From: Geobacillus vulcani PSS1
Lineage (GTDB): Bacteria; Bacillota; Bacilli; Bacillales; Anoxybacillaceae
Direction: 5' to 3'
Assembly: GCF_000733845.1 (NCBI RefSeq)
Contig: NZ_JPOI01000001.1
Coordinates: 2,977,001 to 3,041,000 of the forward strand
DNA: 64,000 nucleotides
Shown here: one piece after another, positions 1-9,399 of the stretch
Position numbering within the stretch: position 1 is the stretch's first letter
Layout: each line of letters begins with the position of its first letter
The notes under the pieces: model-generated
Told to the model about the DNA's origin: nothing
What the model saw: only the letters and a program-made list of their open reading frames with translations
Database searches by the model: none
Made by a program: the position numbers and the translations under genes

Positions 1-242
1 CGCATGGCCGTATCAACACCAACCCACTTTCCATCCGGTACAGTCCGGAAATCGAACGAGGCATTGCCAAGCTTCTTCCATTCGTTAAAGAAGTGATGGG
101 AGACACGTATCCTGCTCGCTGGATCGCTCTTCGTCTCCTTGACGGCGATACATCGCTGCTTCAAGCACTGAAACAGCCGCCGCAACCATTGATCAAGGAG
201 GGGAACGCGTATGCCTGCTGTGGATCCATCAAATCGATTTGA
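1..242 (+). CDS. feoB: FeoB G-protein part, C-terminal end (start outside window)
   Basis: Read from base 3, the frame encodes about 79 residues (HGRINTNPLSIRY... to a TGA at 240-242). They resemble the end of the cytosolic GTPase and helical region of the ferrous iron transporter FeoB, including a PEIERGIAKL stretch and a following RLLDGD stretch. The frame stops inside the next gene, which encodes the FeoB membrane part in another frame. So FeoB appears to be made from two overlapping genes (32 bp) rather than one protein of about 700 residues. The GTP-binding motifs would lie left of the window. A single frameshift in an ancestral feoB could give the same picture. Confidence 0.75.
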   Translation, partial: HGRINTNPLSIRYSPEIERGIAKLLPFVKEVMGDTYPARWIALRLLDGDTSLLQALKQPPQPLIKEGNAYACCGSIKSI

Positions 243-1605
243 CCGCTTAATGGCAGAAGCGAAATCATTGGCGCCGGACAATGTGCGCGAGCAAATCGTT
301 ACCGCCATCTTTCAAACATCAACAGCGCTTTGTCGAGAATGTGTCACTCATACAAACAGCGTGAAACGGGATCGAACGGAACAAATTGACCGGATCGTCA
401 CGTCGAAGCGGTGGGGATTTCCGATTATGCTGGTGCTGCTCGCCGCTGTCCTGTACGTGACCATTGCCGGCGCCAACGTATTTTCCGATTCGCTCGCCCG
501 CTTGTTCGGGACGATCGAAACGTATCTCACCATGGCCTTTCAAGCGATTCACGCCCCCGACTGGCTGCACGGCCTTATTGTACTTGGCCTATACCGCGGC
601 ACGGCTTGGGTCGTCAGCGTGATGCTGCCGCCGATGGCAATTTTCTTTCCCGTATTCGCTTTGCTCGAAAACTACGGCTACTTGCCCCGTGTCGCCTTCA
701 ACATGGATCGCTTGTTTAAAAAAGCGGGGGCGCACGGCAAACAATCGCTGACAATGGCCATGGGCTTCGGCTGCAACGCGGCGGCCATCATGTCGACGCG
801 CATTATCGAATCGCCGCGCGAACGGATGCTGGCCATTTTGACCAACAACTTCGTCCCCTGCAATGGACGTTGGCCGACGCTGATCCTGCTTTCTTCCTTA
901 TTCATGGCGGCTGGCTATACAGGTGGATGGAACACGTTCGTTACCGCGGGCGTGGTCGTCGCCATGGTGTTGTTTGGCATCGTCGTTACGTTGACCGTTT
1001 CATGGGTCTTATCTAAGACGGCCTTGCGAGGGATTCCGACCCATTACACGTTGGAGCTGCCGCCGTACCGACGCCCGAAAATCATGGAGACGATCATCCG
1101 GGCCACCCTCGACAAATCACTCTATGTGCTGAAACGGGCGGTAACGGTTGCGGCGCCGGCCGGCATTCTGACATGGGTGCTCGGCAACGTTCACGTGGGA
1201 GATACGACCGTGCTGGCGTATTTAGCCGACTGGCTTGACCCATTTGCCAAAGCATTGGGATTGGATGGCTACATTTTGATGGCGTTCATTTTAGGCTTGC
1301 CAGCCAATGAAATTGTCGTGCCGATTTTGCTGATGGGCTATTTATCCGCGGGGGCGCTCACTGAAGTCGATGGCCTGCATTCTCTAAAACAAATTTTGCT
1401 CGACCACGGCTGGACGTGGCTCACCGCCTTCAATATGATGCTGTTTTCCCTGCTTCACTACCCATGCGGCACGACGCTCGTCAACATTTACAAAGAAACG
1501 AAAAGCGCGAAATGGACGTTCGTCGCCTTTGCCTTGCCGACAGCGATTGCCATTATGGTCACCTTTGCGACCGCACAGCTGGCAAGATGGCTCGGGCTCG
1601 TTTAA
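211..1605 (+). CDS. feoB: FeoB ferrous iron permease, membrane part
   Basis: This 464-residue protein matches the membrane half of FeoB, which moves Fe2+ across the cytoplasmic membrane. After a soluble stretch of about 65 residues come multiple hydrophobic segments and the family signatures: GFGCNAAAI and NNFVPCNGRWPT (first gate region), LPANEIVVP (second gate region) and HYPCGTT near the C-terminus. The ATG at 211 has its own Shine-Dalgarno site (AAGGAGGGG, 195-203), so it can be translated independently of the overlapping G-domain gene. The two products presumably assemble. A strong hairpin terminator follows. Function is confident; the split organisation is the unusual point. Confidence 0.9.
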   Translation: MPAVDPSNRFDRLMAEAKSLAPDNVREQIVTAIFQTSTALCRECVTHTNSVKRDRTEQIDRIVTSKRWGFPIMLVLLAAVLYVTIAGANVFSDSLARLFGTIETYLTMAFQAIHAPDWLHGLIVLGLYRGTAWVVSVMLPPMAIFFPVFALLENYGYLPRVAFNMDRLFKKAGAHGKQSLTMAMGFGCNAAAIMSTRIIESPRERMLAILTNNFVPCNGRWPTLILLSSLFMAAGYTGGWNTFVTAGVVVAMVLFGIVVTLTVSWVLSKTALRGIPTHYTLELPPYRRPKIMETIIRATLDKSLYVLKRAVTVAAPAGILTWVLGNVHVGDTTVLAYLADWLDPFAKALGLDGYILMAFILGLPANEIVVPILLMGYLSAGALTEVDGLHSLKQILLDHGWTWLTAFNMMLFSLLHYPCGTTLVNIYKETKSAKWTFVAFALPTAIAIMVTFATAQLARWLGLV

Positions 1606-1610
1606 CACTC

Positions 1611-1660
1611 GAGGCTGTCTCAACAGGTCGGTTTAACGACCTTTTGAGACAGCCTCTTTT
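1611..1660 (+). terminator. Rho-independent terminator after feoB
   Basis: GAGGCTGTCTCAA (1611-1623) pairs with TTGAGACAGCCTC (1644-1656). An inner AGGTCG/CGACCT stem extends it into an almost continuous hairpin, followed by TTTT. Confidence 0.85.
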
Positions 1661-1665
1661 ATCCA

Positions 1666-1851
1666 CTATATATACACAACAACTTCTTGTTCCGTTCTAT
1701 ATGTTGTGTCTGTATTGAAGACAGACGACCTTTTGGATCATCCCCCTCTTTCGCCGCTATATATACGCACCGGCTTCTTATGTCACGCGATCCGTTGTGC
1801 CCATCTTGAGGACGGACGGACCTTGTAGGTCAGCCCCCCGTTTATTTGCCG
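1666..1851. repeat. Diverged tandem duplication of about 91 and 95 bp
   Basis: Two consecutive copies, 1666-1756 and 1757-1851, both begin CTATATATAC. They then share in the same order a CTTCTT word, a GTTGTG word, a TTGA-GAC-GAC block, a GACCTT word, a CCCCC run and a GCCG end. Neither copy has a convincing reading frame. It fills most of the gap between feoB and phoE. It may be an old duplication of a leader or terminator region. Confidence 0.55.
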
Positions 1852-1865
1852 AAATCAACTTCCAT

Positions 1866-2492
1866 CTATACTTCTTTTACGTTCTCTACATGAGAGGCAT
1901 CCCCCTCTACAATTACGCGAAACCCCTCCTCACCCGCCTCAACGACCGTCACGCTCGTGCCATACATATACGGCGGCGCCCAAAGCTGGTCAAGCGGCGC
2001 ACCTTTAAATGCTGCCATCAGCGTTTTCAGCACGACGCCGTGGGTGACGATCAAGACGGTCTCCCCCTCGTGCCGTTCGATGATGCGCCGCACCGCTTCA
2101 AGCGCCCGCTGTTGCACATCGAAAAACCGCTCGCCGCGCTGTGGCGCGTACAGATGCGGTGCGTTCCAAAAATGGTCGAACGCAACCGGATCCATTTGCC
2201 GGATTTCATCATGCGTCTTTCCTTCCCAATCGCCAAGATGAATCTCGCACAGCTGCTCGTCTTGATAAATCGGAATAAGCCGCGCGCCGCGAACCAGCTC
2301 GGCCGTTTCGCACGCTCGGCCGCTTGTGCTTGTGTAAATGGCGGCCAACTCGACCGCTTCGAGCCGCTTTCCAAGCCGCATGGCGTCTTGCCGCCCTTTT
2401 TCCGTGAGCGGCGAGTCTTGCCTTCCTTGCATCCGCTTTTCGACATTCCACTTCGTTTCCCCATGTCTTGTCAAATACAAGGTTGTCATCAT
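1866..2492 (-). CDS. phoE: Broad-specificity phosphatase PhoE (histidine phosphatase superfamily)
   Basis: This 208-residue cytosolic phosphatase belongs to the phosphoglycerate-mutase-like histidine phosphatases. The N-terminal LTRHGETKWN carries the catalytic Arg9-His10 pair, and VTHGVV near residue 155 carries the second active-site histidine. The sequence reads almost like G. stearothermophilus PhoE throughout. I chose the start at 2492 (second ATG at 2489) because a GAGGGG ribosome site lies just upstream and the RHG motif then begins at the family's usual position. The longer frame adds 40 residues unlike the family. No close operon partner. Confidence 0.93.
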   Translation of the reverse strand: MMTTLYLTRHGETKWNVEKRMQGRQDSPLTEKGRQDAMRLGKRLEAVELAAIYTSTSGRACETAELVRGARLIPIYQDEQLCEIHLGDWEGKTHDEIRQMDPVAFDHFWNAPHLYAPQRGERFFDVQQRALEAVRRIIERHEGETVLIVTHGVVLKTLMAAFKGAPLDQLWAPPYMYGTSVTVVEAGEEGFRVIVEGDASHVENVKEV

Positions 2493-2648
2493 GTTTCCCC
2501 TCGTTTCTCTCTTCTCTATCAACCTAATAGCCGATTCCAGCAAACGAAACGCGGCATGTGCGTTCCTGCCATCCTTGATCTCCGCTTGAATGCCGTTGGA
2601 CAACACAATCATCGGATTTGGAGCTTCTCACCAAATCAACGGCTCTGT

Positions 2649-3110
2649 TCATCTTTTCCGGTTCTTTTTCACGAGTTTCGTTAGTTCAATTCCTTCCGGC
2701 GTTTCGATGCGCTCGATGGCACGAAACCCATGGCGTTCGTAAAAGCGAATGGCCGGCACGTTGCCGCTTCCGGTCGTCACGACGATCTCGCTTATCGACG
2801 GCTCTTGCTTGATCACAAAGTCGAGCAACGCGCTGGCGATCCCTTGACGGAAATAATCCGGGTCAACCATCAGCCGACAAAGGTGAAGCGTCTTCCCATT
2901 CCGCTCGCAAGCGATCGCCCCAACGAGCCGTTCACCTTGAAAATAGCCGAAAAAGCGCTCGCCGCATCGTTGCAGAGAAGCGATCGTATCGTGAAGCGGC
3001 GGGAGCGCCGTGCTGCCGATGATCTGCGCCTCGATCGTATACGCACGCCGCTGCAGGTGCAGCACCATAACAGCCGTCTCGTAGTCTGCTATGTGAAGTT
3101 CAGCAATCAT
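2649..3110 (-). CDS. GNAT family N-acetyltransferase
   Basis: A 153-residue protein with the GNAT acetyltransferase pattern. The central strand-turn RLMVDPDYFRQGIASALLDF includes the acetyl-CoA pyrophosphate-binding loop (here RQGIAS). NVPAIRFYERHGFRAIER near the C-terminus is the usual second half of the fold. It would transfer an acetyl group from acetyl-CoA to an amine; the acceptor cannot be deduced. The ATG at 3110 follows an AGGGAGAGG ribosome site. Confidence 0.88.
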   Translation of the reverse strand: MIAELHIADYETAVMVLHLQRRAYTIEAQIIGSTALPPLHDTIASLQRCGERFFGYFQGERLVGAIACERNGKTLHLCRLMVDPDYFRQGIASALLDFVIKQEPSISEIVVTTGSGNVPAIRFYERHGFRAIERIETPEGIELTKLVKKNRKR

Positions 3111-3130
3111 GTTCCTCTCCCTTTCGATGG

Positions 3131-3157
3131 CTAAAAAGCGGCCGAGCGCGGCCGCTT
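3131..3157 (-). terminator. Terminator after the 3167-3469 gene
   Basis: On the minus strand AAGCGGCC, a 6-base loop and GGCCGCTT are followed by TTT, just beyond the stop codon of the upstream gene. Confidence 0.7.
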
Positions 3158-3166
3158 ATCCATTAT

Positions 3167-3469
3167 TTATTCATGAATGACTTCCTCCATCGCTTCTTGC
3201 AGCGAATGAAAGCCTTTTTTCTCTCGGCCGTCTTTTCGGACGGTCCATTCCTGCTTCTCGAGCGCCAGTTCACCGCGTTCGTTTTTTACAAACGGCAGAT
3301 GAATGGTGATCATCTCATCGTCTTTGTTGATCGTATAGCCGATGTAGTAGCGACCACCTTCACCATGCTCTTCAAAAATGCCAACTTGGTCGAGTCCGTA
3401 GGCTTCCATCATCGGCTCGAGGGTGTCGATGAACTCCTCGATCATGACGCTTCGCGGCGCAAATTCCAT
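3167..3469 (-). CDS. DUF5634-like small acidic protein
   Basis: A 100-residue soluble protein with no transmembrane segment or signal peptide. It resembles, from memory, a conserved Bacillaceae family of unknown function (DUF5634): an N-terminal helix around [21 protein letters not shown] and a beta-rich centre [21 protein letters not shown]. The ATG at 3469 has an excellent AGAGGAGG site. It has its own terminator, so it is probably monocistronic. I cannot assign a function. Confidence 0.75.
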   Translation of the reverse strand: MEFAPRSVMIEEFIDTLEPMMEAYGLDQVGIFEEHGEGGRYYIGYTINKDDEMITIHLPFVKNERGELALEKQEWTVRKDGREKKGFHSLQEAMEEVIHE

Positions 3470-3546
3470 GGTTTTTCCTCCTCTTGCCTAGTCATCAAGT
3501 GTAGTTTGCGGCAAGCGGAGGAAACTCATGAGTGGAAATGACCGAC

Positions 3547-5526
3547 TTATGACGGAGGCCCATTGCAGGCCGTGCGGTTGTATTCCTCGAGCCATTGCTG
3601 CAGCTTCTCCGCTTCGAGCGAACGGCTGAAGTAAAACCCTTGCGCATAGTCGCAATGCATTTGCGAAAGAAGCATAACTTGCGACTCGGTTTCGACCCCT
3701 TCGGCCAATACTTCAATATCCAAGCTTTTGGCTAAATGAATGATCGTATCCACGATCGTGGCATCTTTCGAGTTTTCTGCGATGCCTTGAATAAAACTGC
3801 GATCGATTTTCAATAGCGACACCGGCAAATTGCGGATGTACGCAAGCGAGGAAAAGCCGGTGCCGAAATCGTCGATCGCCGCCTGCACACCGAGCCGCCG
3901 CAGCTCAGTTAAAATGTGCCGCCCTGTTTCGATGTTTTCCATCAGTCCGCTTTCGGTCACTTCTAAAATCAGTTGGGCGGGTTCTAAGCCCGTCTGCCGT
4001 AAAATGCGCTTGACATGTTCGACGAGTTCTGGACGATTGAGCAAAAACGGCGACAAATTGACAGCCAGCTTCAATCCCGGAAATCGGTTCTGCCACTCTT
4101 TGACTTGCCGACATGCTTCTTCGAGCACCCATAAGGTGATTTCGAAAATAAAGCCGCTCTCTTCAGCCAACGGGATAAAATCAAGCGGCGGAATCTCACC
4201 GAGCATCGGATGACGCCAGCGCAACAGCGCCTCAATCCCCATCGCCTTCCCTTTTGAAAGCTGCACCTTCGGCTGATAGCATAAATACAACTGCCCCCGC
4301 ATAATGGCAAACGGCAAATCTTGCCTGATCACCGCATGCCGATGTTCAGTCGGCCGGTAAAACGCATAACCGTTCCGCCCCCGCTCTTTCACTTCGTACA
4401 GGGCTTGATCGGCATATTTCATCACTTGTTCGATCCGGTCGCTGTCTTTCGGGAAAAAAGCGATGCCGATCGACAATGTTGACTGGATGAGCTGTTTTTC
4501 GTAATAAAACGGCTCATGAAACGAACTGACAAGCCGCTCGGCCAAATCGGTCATCTCTATCTTCGTGATGTTCGGCAGCAGCAGGACGAACTCATCCCCA
4601 CCGATGCGAGCGAAAAAGTCACCCGGCCGAAGCGCATGCTGAACGCGCTTGACCGCCTCGCGCAAAAAGTAATCGCCGGCTTGATGGGAAAAATGGTCGT
4701 TGATCCATTTGAATTTGTCAAAATCCAAATAACAAAGGGCAAACGGCGTCTGACTGGCGATCAGCTCATGAATGTGCCGCTCGAAATAGCTGCGGTTGGC
4801 GATGCCCGTGAGCGAATCGAAGTAGGCAAGCTGACGGAGCTTCTCTTCGTACCGTTTCCGCTCGCTGATGTTTTTCACGGTCACGATGACGCAGTCAAGC
4901 ATCCCCGTTTCGTTGACAATCGCCTTCCCTTGCGCCTCCATCCAGACCCATTCCCCATGCTCGCCTTGTTTGCGGAATTCAGCGGTTTGCGCCTTGTATG
5001 TATCGTAAAGCTCGGCCAATTTTTGTGCCACGACCGGGGCGTCATCAGGGTGGACAAACGTCAGCACCTCTTCGTATGACACTGGAAGACGCTCGTTTGT
5101 TTTCCGCTTCCATGACGGCGGAATGTATGACAATTCACGATTCGGAGAAAAAATCAACACGTAATCATTTGAATGCTCAACAATCAACTGCAGACGCCGT
5201 TCCGCTTCGGCGAGCCGCTCTTGCAGGCCGCTCTCCTCTGCTTGGCGGCGAAGGACGCATAAGACGGCGGCCGTCTGTCCGTTTTTACCGATGATCGGCG
5301 ACACGCCCGCGATCAATAAACCGTCGAGCAACTCCAAGCGGGACGCAACTGGCCTCTGTTTCATGCGCGCAGCCAACATCCGGCCTTCCACCAACAGCGC
5401 TCTCTGTTCCTTTTCGCTCAGCGCCAAATCGGCAAAAGCCGGATTATGATAAATCATCACGCCTTGCAAATTTAAGATGGCCACTGCTTCTGTGAAGTGA
5501 TGGAAAAAGGCTGTATACTGATCCAT
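3547..5526 (-). CDS. PAS-GGDEF-EAL cyclic-di-GMP turnover protein
   Basis: A 659-residue cytosolic signalling protein. Two PAS-like sensor domains (about residues 1-105 and 120-240) precede a diguanylate cyclase domain with an intact GGDEF near residue 309. The inhibitory RxxD site (RPGD) sits five residues before it. The C-terminal EAL phosphodiesterase domain (about 405-650) keeps GIEALLRW, EVTESGLM, DDFGTGFSSL, KIDRSF and EGVETE. Both catalytic domains therefore look active, so the protein could make or break c-di-GMP depending on the PAS signal. The start at 5526 follows a GAGGT site; the frame extends 30 residues further without family similarity. Alone in its operon. Confidence 0.92.
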   Translation of the reverse strand: MDQYTAFFHHFTEAVAILNLQGVMIYHNPAFADLALSEKEQRALLVEGRMLAARMKQRPVASRLELLDGLLIAGVSPIIGKNGQTAAVLCVLRRQAEESGLQERLAEAERRLQLIVEHSNDYVLIFSPNRELSYIPPSWKRKTNERLPVSYEEVLTFVHPDDAPVVAQKLAELYDTYKAQTAEFRKQGEHGEWVWMEAQGKAIVNETGMLDCVIVTVKNISERKRYEEKLRQLAYFDSLTGIANRSYFERHIHELIASQTPFALCYLDFDKFKWINDHFSHQAGDYFLREAVKRVQHALRPGDFFARIGGDEFVLLLPNITKIEMTDLAERLVSSFHEPFYYEKQLIQSTLSIGIAFFPKDSDRIEQVMKYADQALYEVKERGRNGYAFYRPTEHRHAVIRQDLPFAIMRGQLYLCYQPKVQLSKGKAMGIEALLRWRHPMLGEIPPLDFIPLAEESGFIFEITLWVLEEACRQVKEWQNRFPGLKLAVNLSPFLLNRPELVEHVKRILRQTGLEPAQLILEVTESGLMENIETGRHILTELRRLGVQAAIDDFGTGFSSLAYIRNLPVSLLKIDRSFIQGIAENSKDATIVDTIIHLAKSLDIEVLAEGVETESQVMLLSQMHCDYAQGFYFSRSLEAEKLQQWLEEYNRTACNGPPS

Positions 5527-5658
5527 GCAATTGCTACCTCGCCATTTTACCAAAATAAGCGATGTCCACACTTCCATTTTCACGAAAATCCCGGCAAAAA
5601 TCAACAAATTTCGCAACTCTTTTGTCCAAAATAAAACAACCCGCCCTCGGCTCGCCGG

Positions 5659-6399
5659 TCACCCGGTTTGCCGCTGGCGGGCGCGAATGGGGCACGTTTG
5701 ACAGCACGTCCCCCCTTTGGTGTGTACATATAGGCAGCACGTCGTCCGCTGCATGCCGCTTGCCCCTTTAAAAAAGCGGCGAAGTGGGTTGTCTTTTTGT
5801 CCAAACAACCGGCCGTCTGCTTCATGAATAAGGAAGCGGAAATCATCGCGCAGCCGGTCGGCGGTCGAGGCAAGCGACTCATCCTCAAGCCACCGTTCAT
5901 ATACCCAATACACATAAATCGCAATGTTTTCCCATAAGATAAGCGGCGACACGCGCGTCAGACGCCGAAGCTCAGCGACAAGCGGGGCGAACAAACCGGC
6001 AAATACGTCGCGCACGACTTGCTCACGCCAGCAGCTGCGCTCAATGCCGCACGCCTCGGCTTCCGGCGGCTCAAGACGAAAGCGCGGCATCCACATCTCC
6101 CCTTCGCCGTCCGTGTCAAGCCAAATTCGCCCAGGATCGAGCACAAGCCGCTTGTTCCATACCGACATGGCGTATAGCGCCATCGGTGCCAAAAAGCTTA
6201 CTCGTTTGACGAACATCGACGCCGCGACGGCATCGTTCGCCGCTCCCATTTCAGCGCGCACATGCGCAACATAACTCGCAAGCTGTTCGTCGTCCTCAAG
6301 CAACCGGGAAAACAACATCGATGACGAGGCATCGGTCTTCTTGCTTGAAAAACGATACGTTTCCAACGCTTTCATTTCGTCTTCGCACAGTCTCATCAT
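5659..6399 (-). CDS. FhuF-like [2Fe-2S] ferric-siderophore reductase
   Basis: A 246-residue protein whose last 30 residues contain [16 protein letters not shown], exactly the CC-x10-C-x2-C pattern that holds the [2Fe-2S] cluster of FhuF-type ferric-siderophore reductases. The upstream part resembles the IucA/IucC C-terminal/FhuF fold. Its likely role is reductive release of iron from imported ferric siderophore in the cytosol. The ATG at 6399 overlaps the TGA of the preceding ATPase gene and has an AGAAGG site, so it is translationally coupled to the uptake operon. That context supports the assignment. Confidence 0.8.
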   Translation of the reverse strand: MMRLCEDEMKALETYRFSSKKTDASSSMLFSRLLEDDEQLASYVAHVRAEMGAANDAVAASMFVKRVSFLAPMALYAMSVWNKRLVLDPGRIWLDTDGEGEMWMPRFRLEPPEAEACGIERSCWREQVVRDVFAGLFAPLVAELRRLTRVSPLILWENIAIYVYWVYERWLEDESLASTADRLRDDFRFLIHEADGRLFGQKDNPLRRFFKGASGMQRTTCCLYVHTKGGTCCQTCPIRARQRQTG

Positions 6400-7208
6400 G
6401 ATACGCCTTCTTTCTGTAAAATGCGCCGCCCTTTTCCGTACGGAATGCAAAGAGGGGTGCCAAAGAGCGGATCGTACGTAATTTGGCAATCCATCTGAAA
6501 CACATCTTTCACGAGTTGGCGAGAAATGACGTCTTCCGGCTTCCCTTCAGCATACACCGTTTTATCGCGAATGGCGACGAGATGGTGGGCGTAGCGGCAC
6601 GCCAAATTCAAATCGTGAAGCACCATGACGATCGTCCGTTGTTCCTTTTCATTCAGCTCAAACAATAAATCTAAAATGTCGATTTGATGCGCGAGATCCA
6701 AATACGTCGTCGGCTCATCAAGCAAAATGATGTCTGTTTCTTGCGCTAATGTCATGGCGATCCATGCGCGTTGGCGCTGTCCGCCGGAAAGCGAATCGAC
6801 CGGCCGCTCGGCCAGCTCTGTAAGCCGGGTTGCCGCCAAAGCGCGCTCGACCGCCCGCTCATCTTCGTCACTCCATTGCTTGAACCACGTTTGATACGGG
6901 TAGCGCCCTTGCTTCACGAGTTGCAACACGGTCAGTCCTTCCGGAGCCATAGGCGATTGCGGCAAAATGGCGAGCCGGCGGGCGATTTCTTTTGTCGGCT
7001 GTTTGGCAATCTCTTTTCCATCAAGCAAAACAGCCCCGCCTGTCGGCTTTAGCAACCGCGCCAAGGCGCGCAGCAACGTCGACTTGCCGCAGCCGTTCGC
7101 GCCGATGAACACCGTGATTTTTCCTTTTGGAATCGTCAAATGCAACCGGTCAATAATGAGCGCCTCGCCATAGGATAGCGTCAACTCTTTCGCCTGCAAC
7201 GCATGCAT
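6396..7208 (-). CDS. Iron-siderophore ABC transporter ATP-binding protein
   Basis: A 270-residue ABC ATPase of the FecE/FhuC group. It has Walker A GANGCGKS, signature LSGGQRQR, Walker [13 protein letters not shown] and the switch histidine in VLHDLN. It powers import of ferric siderophore through the two adjacent permeases. The AAGGAGG site (7216-7222) touches an in-frame ATG at 7214 but is ideally placed (7 bases) for the ATG at 7208, which I chose. The gene lies 12 bp after the permease stop, and its stop overlaps the next start. Confidence 0.93.
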   Translation of the reverse strand: MHALQAKELTLSYGEALIIDRLHLTIPKGKITVFIGANGCGKSTLLRALARLLKPTGGAVLLDGKEIAKQPTKEIARRLAILPQSPMAPEGLTVLQLVKQGRYPYQTWFKQWSDEDERAVERALAATRLTELAERPVDSLSGGQRQRAWIAMTLAQETDIILLDEPTTYLDLAHQIDILDLLFELNEKEQRTIVMVLHDLNLACRYAHHLVAIRDKTVYAEGKPEDVISRQLVKDVFQMDCQITYDPLFGTPLCIPYGKGRRILQKEGVS

Positions 7209-7220
7209 GCGCATCCCTCC

Positions 7221-8273
7221 TTATGATTTCCGACTTCGATACAATAAATAAATAAAATACGGCGCTCCAAGCGCGGCGGTAAACACCCCGGCCGGAATTT
7301 CCGCCGGCGCAAGCAGCAACCGCCCAGCCAAATCCGCCCCCATGACGAACACACCGCCTAACAGTGCAGCGGTCGGAAGAAGAGCGCCAAACGCCGAACC
7401 GACAAGGCGGCGCGCCATATGCGGCGCCATCAGCCCGACAAAGCCGATGCCGCCGGCGAAAGCGACCGCGCCGCCGGTGAGCGCGGTGCTAAGCAAAACA
7501 AGGCCCAGCCGTTGCCGTTCGACCGCGCCGCCAAGCCCCATCGCCAGCTCATCGCCCAGCTCCTGCACATTGACATGCCGCGCGGCCAATATCGCCACAA
7601 GGAGCAGTCCGATGACCCATGGCGCCATGAGCAAAACGTGCTGCCAAGAAGCACCATACACACTGCCCGTAATCCACACGTTTGCCTGGCTCGCCCGATA
7701 GATGGGTCCTGTGATCATCAACAGTGTCGTCAACGCCTGCATGAGCGCAGAAACGCCGATGCCGACAAGCACGAGCCGAAGCGGAGCGAGGCCGTTTTTC
7801 CACGCCAGCATATACACGAGCCAAGCGGCGGCCGAAGCGCCGAGAAAAGCAGCGAGCGGCAGCCAGTGGATGCTGACAATGAGAGAGTGATTTTCATCGC
7901 TAAACAGCGCCAAAAAGCCAACGACCGCGGCCGCCGCTCCGCCGGTGATGCCGAGCACATCCGGCGAAGCGAGCGGGTTGCGCACCATCCCTTGCAAAAT
8001 GGCACCCGCGGCAGCCAGCGCCATTCCGGCCAACCAAGCGACAAGCACACGCGGCAGACGGAACGTCACAATCACCGTCTGATGAATTTCCTCTCCGTAT
8101 CCGAACAGCGCGGCAGCAGCCTCAAGCGGGGACATGCGTATTTCGCCGCTGCCAATGCTGATAAGGAAAAGGAAGATGGCCGCTGCTATGAGCGCGGCGA
8201 GCACCACAACAGCTTTTTTGTCATAGAAAAACGAGATGTGTTTTCCCACTCGGACCGTGACGTATTTTTTCAT
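7221..8273 (-). CDS. Iron-siderophore ABC transporter permease (FecCD family), second subunit
   Basis: A 350-residue polytopic membrane protein of the FecCD/BtuC family. Conserved stretches include MVRNPLASPDVLGITGGA in the first third and GGIGFVGLMAPHMAR in the last third, the coupling region that contacts the ATPase. It would form the channel with the 8270-9271 permease. The ATG at 8273 overlaps the TGA of that gene (ATGA), indicating translational coupling; upstream codons of the same frame lie inside the neighbour and are not used. Confidence 0.93.
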   Translation of the reverse strand: MKKYVTVRVGKHISFFYDKKAVVVLAALIAAAIFLFLISIGSGEIRMSPLEAAAALFGYGEEIHQTVIVTFRLPRVLVAWLAGMALAAAGAILQGMVRNPLASPDVLGITGGAAAAVVGFLALFSDENHSLIVSIHWLPLAAFLGASAAAWLVYMLAWKNGLAPLRLVLVGIGVSALMQALTTLLMITGPIYRASQANVWITGSVYGASWQHVLLMAPWVIGLLLVAILAARHVNVQELGDELAMGLGGAVERQRLGLVLLSTALTGGAVAFAGGIGFVGLMAPHMARRLVGSAFGALLPTAALLGGVFVMGADLAGRLLLAPAEIPAGVFTAALGAPYFIYLLYRSRKS

Positions 8274-9271
8274 TTGACAGTGATCCCCCTGCGGGCAATG
8301 TAGACGAAAAACGGAACGCCGATCAACGCAGTGACGATGCCGACCGGCACTTCGCGCGGCATGAGCACGTAGCGCGCCCCGATGTCGGCGGCCAGAAGCA
8401 AAATTCCGCCGAGCAAGGCGCAATACGGAAGCAGCCAGCGGTGGTCGACACCGGCAAGCGCCCGCGCCATGTGCGGCACCATGATGCCGATAAAGCCGAT
8501 CGGACCGGCGACGGCCACCGACCCGCCGGCGAGCAGGACAACCAAGAGAGCGGCGGCCGCTTTAATGAAGGTTGTCCGCTGCCCGAGCCCTTTCGCTACA
8601 TCGTCTCCCATCATTAAGATGTTGACATGGCGCGCCAGCAGCATGGACCCAAGCCAGGCGGCAGCCAAATACGGAAAGACGGCAGCCAACAGCTCGAGCT
8701 TCCGGCCGGCGACCGACCCGGCCAGCCAAAAGAGCACTTCTTCAAGCGCTTTTTCATTCATCGCCAGCATCCCTTGCGTCAGCGAGGCAAATAAAGCCGC
8801 GACCGCCGTGCCGGCGAGCGTCATCTTCAGCGGCGTCAGCCCGTCCTTCCCCGCGGCGCTGATCACAAACACGATCAACGCCGCCATCGCCGCCCCCATA
8901 AATGCGACCCAAGATAACAGTTGCAATGAAGAAATGGAAAAAAAGGTGACCATCACAACAATGAAAAAACCGGCTCCGGCATTAATACCGAAAATGCCTG
9001 GCGAAGCGAGCGGGTTTCGCGTCAGCGCTTGCATGAGCGCTCCGGCCATCGCCAAGCTAGCGCCAACTGCAGCCGCAATCAACGCTCGCGGCAGCCGAAC
9101 CGTCGCCACGACTAAATGGGCATTCGATCCATCATTGTCGATGAGAGCCGCCACCGCCTGCCGCCAACTCGTATCGGTATACCCGCAAACGATGCTCATC
9201 CACATGGCGACAAGCAGTACAATCAACAATCCGATGAGGCCAACCATTTTTTCACGTTTTGTCGCCAGCAT
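8270..9271 (-). CDS. Iron-siderophore ABC transporter permease (FecCD family), first subunit
   Basis: A 333-residue membrane permease of the FecCD family, first gene of the uptake operon. It has the paired signatures LTRNPLASPGIFGINAGA and GPIGFIGIMVPHMARALAG and about nine to ten hydrophobic segments. A GGGGAG site precedes the ATG at 9271. The upstream region carries Fur-type iron boxes shared with the divergent binding-protein gene, so both halves of the transporter should be induced by iron starvation. Confidence 0.93.
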   Translation of the reverse strand: MLATKREKMVGLIGLLIVLLVAMWMSIVCGYTDTSWRQAVAALIDNDGSNAHLVVATVRLPRALIAAAVGASLAMAGALMQALTRNPLASPGIFGINAGAGFFIVVMVTFFSISSLQLLSWVAFMGAAMAALIVFVISAAGKDGLTPLKMTLAGTAVAALFASLTQGMLAMNEKALEEVLFWLAGSVAGRKLELLAAVFPYLAAAWLGSMLLARHVNILMMGDDVAKGLGQRTTFIKAAAALLVVLLAGGSVAVAGPIGFIGIMVPHMARALAGVDHRWLLPYCALLGGILLLAADIGARYVLMPREVPVGIVTALIGVPFFVYIARRGITVK

Positions 9272-9327
9272 CTCTGAGATCTCCCCTGCTTTATCCTCTT
9301 TTGTGTCTCTCTATCGTCAAGTCTATT

Positions 9328-9342
9328 TGATAATGACTCTCA
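9328..9342. promoter_or_regulatory. Fur box 1
   Basis: TGATAATGACTCTCA matches the 7-1-7 Fur consensus (TGATAAT-N-ATTATCA) at 7/7 and 5/7. It lies 57 bp upstream of the first permease gene. Confidence 0.75.
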
Positions 9343-9399
9343 TCGTCAATGTTTTTTCGCGTTTTCTTATGATTTTTTTATCATTTTTTCATTTTATAG

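Noticed and set aside
3..1605. Calling feoB a pseudogene because of the frame change
   Set aside because: The second part has its own strong ribosome site and all membrane motifs intact, so a working split protein is more likely.
1797..2684. A 295-codon plus-strand frame across phoE
   Set aside because: It is antisense to a clear PhoE homologue, starts without a ribosome site and resembles no protein.
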